The translations under genes and the position numbers were made by a program. A model generated the notes under the pieces. It ran no database searches. It was not told the origin of the DNA and saw only the letters and a list, made by a program, of their open reading frames with translations. 64,000 bases of DNA from Pseudoxanthomonas sp. Its GTDB lineage: Bacteria; Pseudomonadota; Gammaproteobacteria; Xanthomonadales; Xanthomonadaceae. How positions within the stretch are numbered: position 1 is the first letter of the stretch; every line of letters begins with the position of its first letter. Shown here one piece after another: positions 61,745 to 64,000 of the stretch. The stretch is taken from contig JAGHZW010000235.1 of the NCBI GenBank assembly GCA_017745195.1, positions 16,611 to 80,610 on the forward strand, in the 5' to 3' direction.

Positions 61745-63586
61745 TCAGATGGCTACGGACTTGAGCTTCTTGCGGGAGCCGTAGATCAGCTGCGCCAGGG
61801 CACGGGATACGGTGATCGCGGTGAACATCGAGGCGAAGATGCCGATGATCATGGTCAGGGCGAAGCCCTTCAGCGGACCGGTGCCGAACGCATACAGGGC
61901 CACGCCGACGATCAGGCCTGTCAGGTTCGCGTCGAGGATGGTGCCGCCCGCCTTCTCGTAGCCGGCCGCGATCGCCGACTTCGGCGGCACGCCATGGCGC
62001 AGCTCCTCGCGGATGCGCTCGTTGATCAGCACGTTGGCGTCCACCGACAGGCCGACCGACAGCGCCAGGCCGGCGAAGCCCGGCAGGGTCATGGTCGCGC
62101 CGAAGATCGACATCACCGAGACCACGATCAGCAGGTTGAACAGCAGCGCCACGCCGGTGATCAGGCCGAACATGCGGTAGTACACCGCGAAGAACGCCAG
62201 GGTGAACAGGAACGCGTACAGCACCGCGGTGATGCCGCGCTCCACGTTCTCCTTGCCCAGGCTGGGGCCGACGATGCGCTCTTCGACGAAGTCCATCGGC
62301 GCGGCCAGCGAACCGGCGCGCAGCAGCTTGGCCAGGTCCTCGGCTTCGGCCTTGGCCAGGCCGGTGGTCTGGAACTGCTTGCCGAACACGCCCTGGATGG
62401 TGGCCGCGGAGATCACTTCCTCGCGGACGCGGAAGCTGCGCACTTCCTCGCCGTTGACCACGGTCACCTGCGGGATGCGCTCGGTGAACACCACCGCCAT
62501 CTGCTTGCCGACGTTGGCGCTGGTGAACTCGAACATGCGGTCGCCGCCGACGTTGTTCAGGGTCACGCTGACCGCCGGCTGGCCGTTCTGGTCGACCGTG
62601 GCCGAGGCCGAAGCCATCTGGTCGCCGGTGACGATCACCCGCTTGCTCAGCAGGATCGGCTCGCCGGTGCGGCGGTGGAACACCTTGGCTTCCGGCGGCA
62701 CGCGGCCGGTGGCCAGCGCATCGGCGGCATTGCCCTCGATCACGGCGCGGTATTCCAGGGTCGCGGTGGCGCCGATCATGCGCTTGGCCGCCGCGGTGTC
62801 CTGCACGCCCGGCAGCTGGACCACGATGCGGTCGTTGCCCTGGCGCTGGATGACCGGCTCGGCCACGCCCAGCTCGTTGACGCGGTTGCGCAGGGTCTCG
62901 ATGTTCTGCTCGATGGCGCGGCCGGCGATCTGGGTCAGCTCGCTGTCGGGGATGAGCACGGTGAGGCGGTTGCCCGATTCGTCCACGGTCAGCGCCGGCA
63001 TCACCTTGGCCAGCTGCAGGCGGGCCGCGTCGGGATCGGCATCGGAGGCCAAGGTGACGACGATGCTGTGGTCGGGACGGCGATCGACCGCGGTGTAGCG
63101 GATGCGGGCGTCGCGCAGGGTCACGCGGATGTCTTCCACGTATGCGTCGACCCGCTTCTCGAGCGCGGCCTTCTGGTCGACCTGCAGCACGAAGTGCACG
63201 CCGCCCTGCAGGTCCAGGCCCAGCACCATCGGCTGCGCGCCGATGCGCTGCAGCCAGGCCGGCACGTTGGAGGCCAGGTTGAGGGCGACCGTGTAGTCCT
63301 CGCCGAGGCTGTCGCGCAGGGCGTTGGCGGCCAGGGTCTGGGTCTCGGCGTCGGCCACGCGCACCAGCAGGCTGTCCTTCTCGATCGCCACCGACGTGTA
63401 CTTCACCCCGGACTCGCCGAGCTTGCCGCTCACCCGGGTCTTGAGCGCGTCATCCAGCACCGCGCCGCGGTTGCCGGTGATCTGCACGGCGTAATCGCTC
63501 TGGAACACATTGGGCAGCGCGTACAGCACGCTGAGCACCAGCACGGCCAGGATGAGGAAGTACTTCCAGCGGGGAAATTCGAGCAT
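61745..63586 (-). CDS. secD: protein translocase subunit SecD
   Basis: A 613-residue SecD. TM1 is at about 8-26 (YFLILAVLVLSVLYALP), followed by the large periplasmic P1 domain with the family motif VLGLDLQGGVHFVLQVD. The C-terminal five-helix block has LRAGSLAAPMDFVEERIVGPSLG, GFAGLALSVGLSVDANVLINERIREEL and GTGPLKGFALTMIIGIFASM. The start at 63586 gives LEFPRWKYF, the usual N-terminus. It sits between yajC and secF, and would be co-transcribed with them. Confidence 0.96.
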   Translation of the reverse strand: MLEFPRWKYFLILAVLVLSVLYALPNVFQSDYAVQITGNRGAVLDDALKTRVSGKLGESGVKYTSVAIEKDSLLVRVADAETQTLAANALRDSLGEDYTVALNLASNVPAWLQRIGAQPMVLGLDLQGGVHFVLQVDQKAALEKRVDAYVEDIRVTLRDARIRYTAVDRRPDHSIVVTLASDADPDAARLQLAKVMPALTVDESGNRLTVLIPDSELTQIAGRAIEQNIETLRNRVNELGVAEPVIQRQGNDRIVVQLPGVQDTAAAKRMIGATATLEYRAVIEGNAADALATGRVPPEAKVFHRRTGEPILLSKRVIVTGDQMASASATVDQNGQPAVSVTLNNVGGDRMFEFTSANVGKQMAVVFTERIPQVTVVNGEEVRSFRVREEVISAATIQGVFGKQFQTTGLAKAEAEDLAKLLRAGSLAAPMDFVEERIVGPSLGKENVERGITAVLYAFLFTLAFFAVYYRMFGLITGVALLFNLLIVVSVMSIFGATMTLPGFAGLALSVGLSVDANVLINERIREELRHGVPPKSAIAAGYEKAGGTILDANLTGLIVGVALYAFGTGPLKGFALTMIIGIFASMFTAITVSRALAQLIYGSRKKLKSVAI

Positions 63587-63644
63587 TGCGGGACCCCGCG
63601 CGGTCCCGTCCCGCGGGACCACGCTCAACGGTGGGACGGGAGGA

Positions 63645-63986
63645 TCAGGCGGACTTCAGGGTGCCCTTGGGCAGGACGTTGCCGATGGCGCTCTTCTGCA
63701 CGCGGATGCGCACGTTGTCGGCGACCTCGACGGTGACGAAGTTGTCGCCGATGTCGGTGACCACGCCGGCCACGCCGCCGGTGGTGATGACCTCGTCGCC
63801 GCGCGAGAGCTTGCCGAGCATGGCCTGGTGTTCCTTCTGCCGCTTCATCTGCGGGCGGATCATCAGGAAGTACATGATCGCGATCAGGATGACCGGGAAC
63901 AGCAGCATGCCGAAGCCGCCGCCCTGGGGCTGGCCGCCGGCGGACTGGGCGTAGGCGGTCGGGATCAGGAAGTCGAGGAGGCTCAT
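63645..63986 (-). CDS. yajC: SecDF accessory subunit YajC
   Basis: A 113-residue single-pass inner-membrane protein that associates with SecDF. The N-terminus SLLDFLIPTAYAQSAGGQ precedes a Gly/Gln linker, the transmembrane helix at about 26-44 (GMLLFPVILIAIMYFLMI) and the conserved cytoplasmic part RPQMKRQKEHQAML, GDEVITTGGVAGVV. The start at 63986 is only 14 bases from the window edge, so the upstream partner (usually tgt) is not seen. A 58-base gap with GC-rich repeats separates it from secD. Confidence 0.95.
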   Translation of the reverse strand: MSLLDFLIPTAYAQSAGGQPQGGGFGMLLFPVILIAIMYFLMIRPQMKRQKEHQAMLGKLSRGDEVITTGGVAGVVTDIGDNFVTVEVADNVRIRVQKSAIGNVLPKGTLKSA

Positions 63987-64000
63987 CGGGGTCGTCCGGG

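Noticed and set aside
60341-63736. Open frame of 1131 codons opposite secF and secD
   Set aside because: Antisense to conserved translocase genes and running through a strong bidirectional terminator; not credible as a gene.

Overview
The window is about 64 kb of high-GC chromosome with short intergenic gaps, many ATGA/GTGA stop-start overlaps and GTG/TTG starts. Gene content and order (tpiA-secG-tRNA-Leu-nuoABCDE, accD-glmM, secF-secD-yajC, suhB and trmJ divergent) point to a gammaproteobacterium of the Lysobacteraceae/Xanthomonadaceae (Luteimonas, Lysobacter or Pseudoxanthomonas type). That placement comes from protein resemblance and synteny known to me, not from a database search. No rRNA, CRISPR array, integrase, transposase or prophage was seen; the one RNA gene is tRNA-Leu(GAG).

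Layout. 1-7.4 kb: the end of uup, a barnase-type secreted RNase with its barstar, Mn superoxide dismutase, and a tetR-MFP-RND efflux operon with a palindromic operator. 7.5-15.3 kb: a large NAD-glutamate dehydrogenase, NAD kinase, a small secreted protein, and a cytosolic 5'-nucleotidase whose 3' end is tandemly copied downstream. 15.4-22 kb, minus strand: a complex I operon nuoABCDE that breaks inside nuoF and runs straight into cheR-cheD-cheB. 22-27 kb, minus strand: tRNA-Leu, secG, tpiA, a 2OG-Fe(II) oxygenase, glmM and accD. 27-34.5 kb: a hotdog-fold protein, an unknown membrane-anchored protein, DUF502, a queuosine precursor transporter, a DUF885 peptidase and a beta-lactamase-fold hydrolase. 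33.5-38 kb: an ABC ATPase with an ABC permease/M1 aminopeptidase fusion. 38-43 kb: a large inverted repeat, an FAD oxidoreductase, a CHASE2 protein with a degenerate GGDEF-like end, and a beta-CASP metallo-beta-lactamase protein. 43-50 kb: two nearly identical M13 metallopeptidase lipoproteins followed by a third M13 homologue that has lost its zinc site. 50-64 kb: rhomboid protease, alkyltransferase-like protein, Pit phosphate transporter with its DUF47 partner, CNNM/CorC protein, ExoD, a PhnD-like binding protein coupled to a GGDEF-EAL protein, trmJ, suhB and secF-secD-yajC.

Most of the region is housekeeping: respiration, glycolysis, cell-wall and fatty-acid precursor supply, protein export and phosphate uptake. 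The observations most worth following are the broken nuoF/cheR junction, a 28-codon micro-ORF between nuoD and nuoE that repeats the NuoD C-terminus with only synonymous changes, the tandem repeat behind the nucleotidase gene, the catalytically dead M13 paralogue, the long inverted repeat at 38.2-38.5 kb, and two c-di-GMP-type membrane proteins of unusual context. Long open frames opposite the large genes (dehydrogenase, RND pump, M13 cluster, SecDF) are treated as GC-driven shadows.
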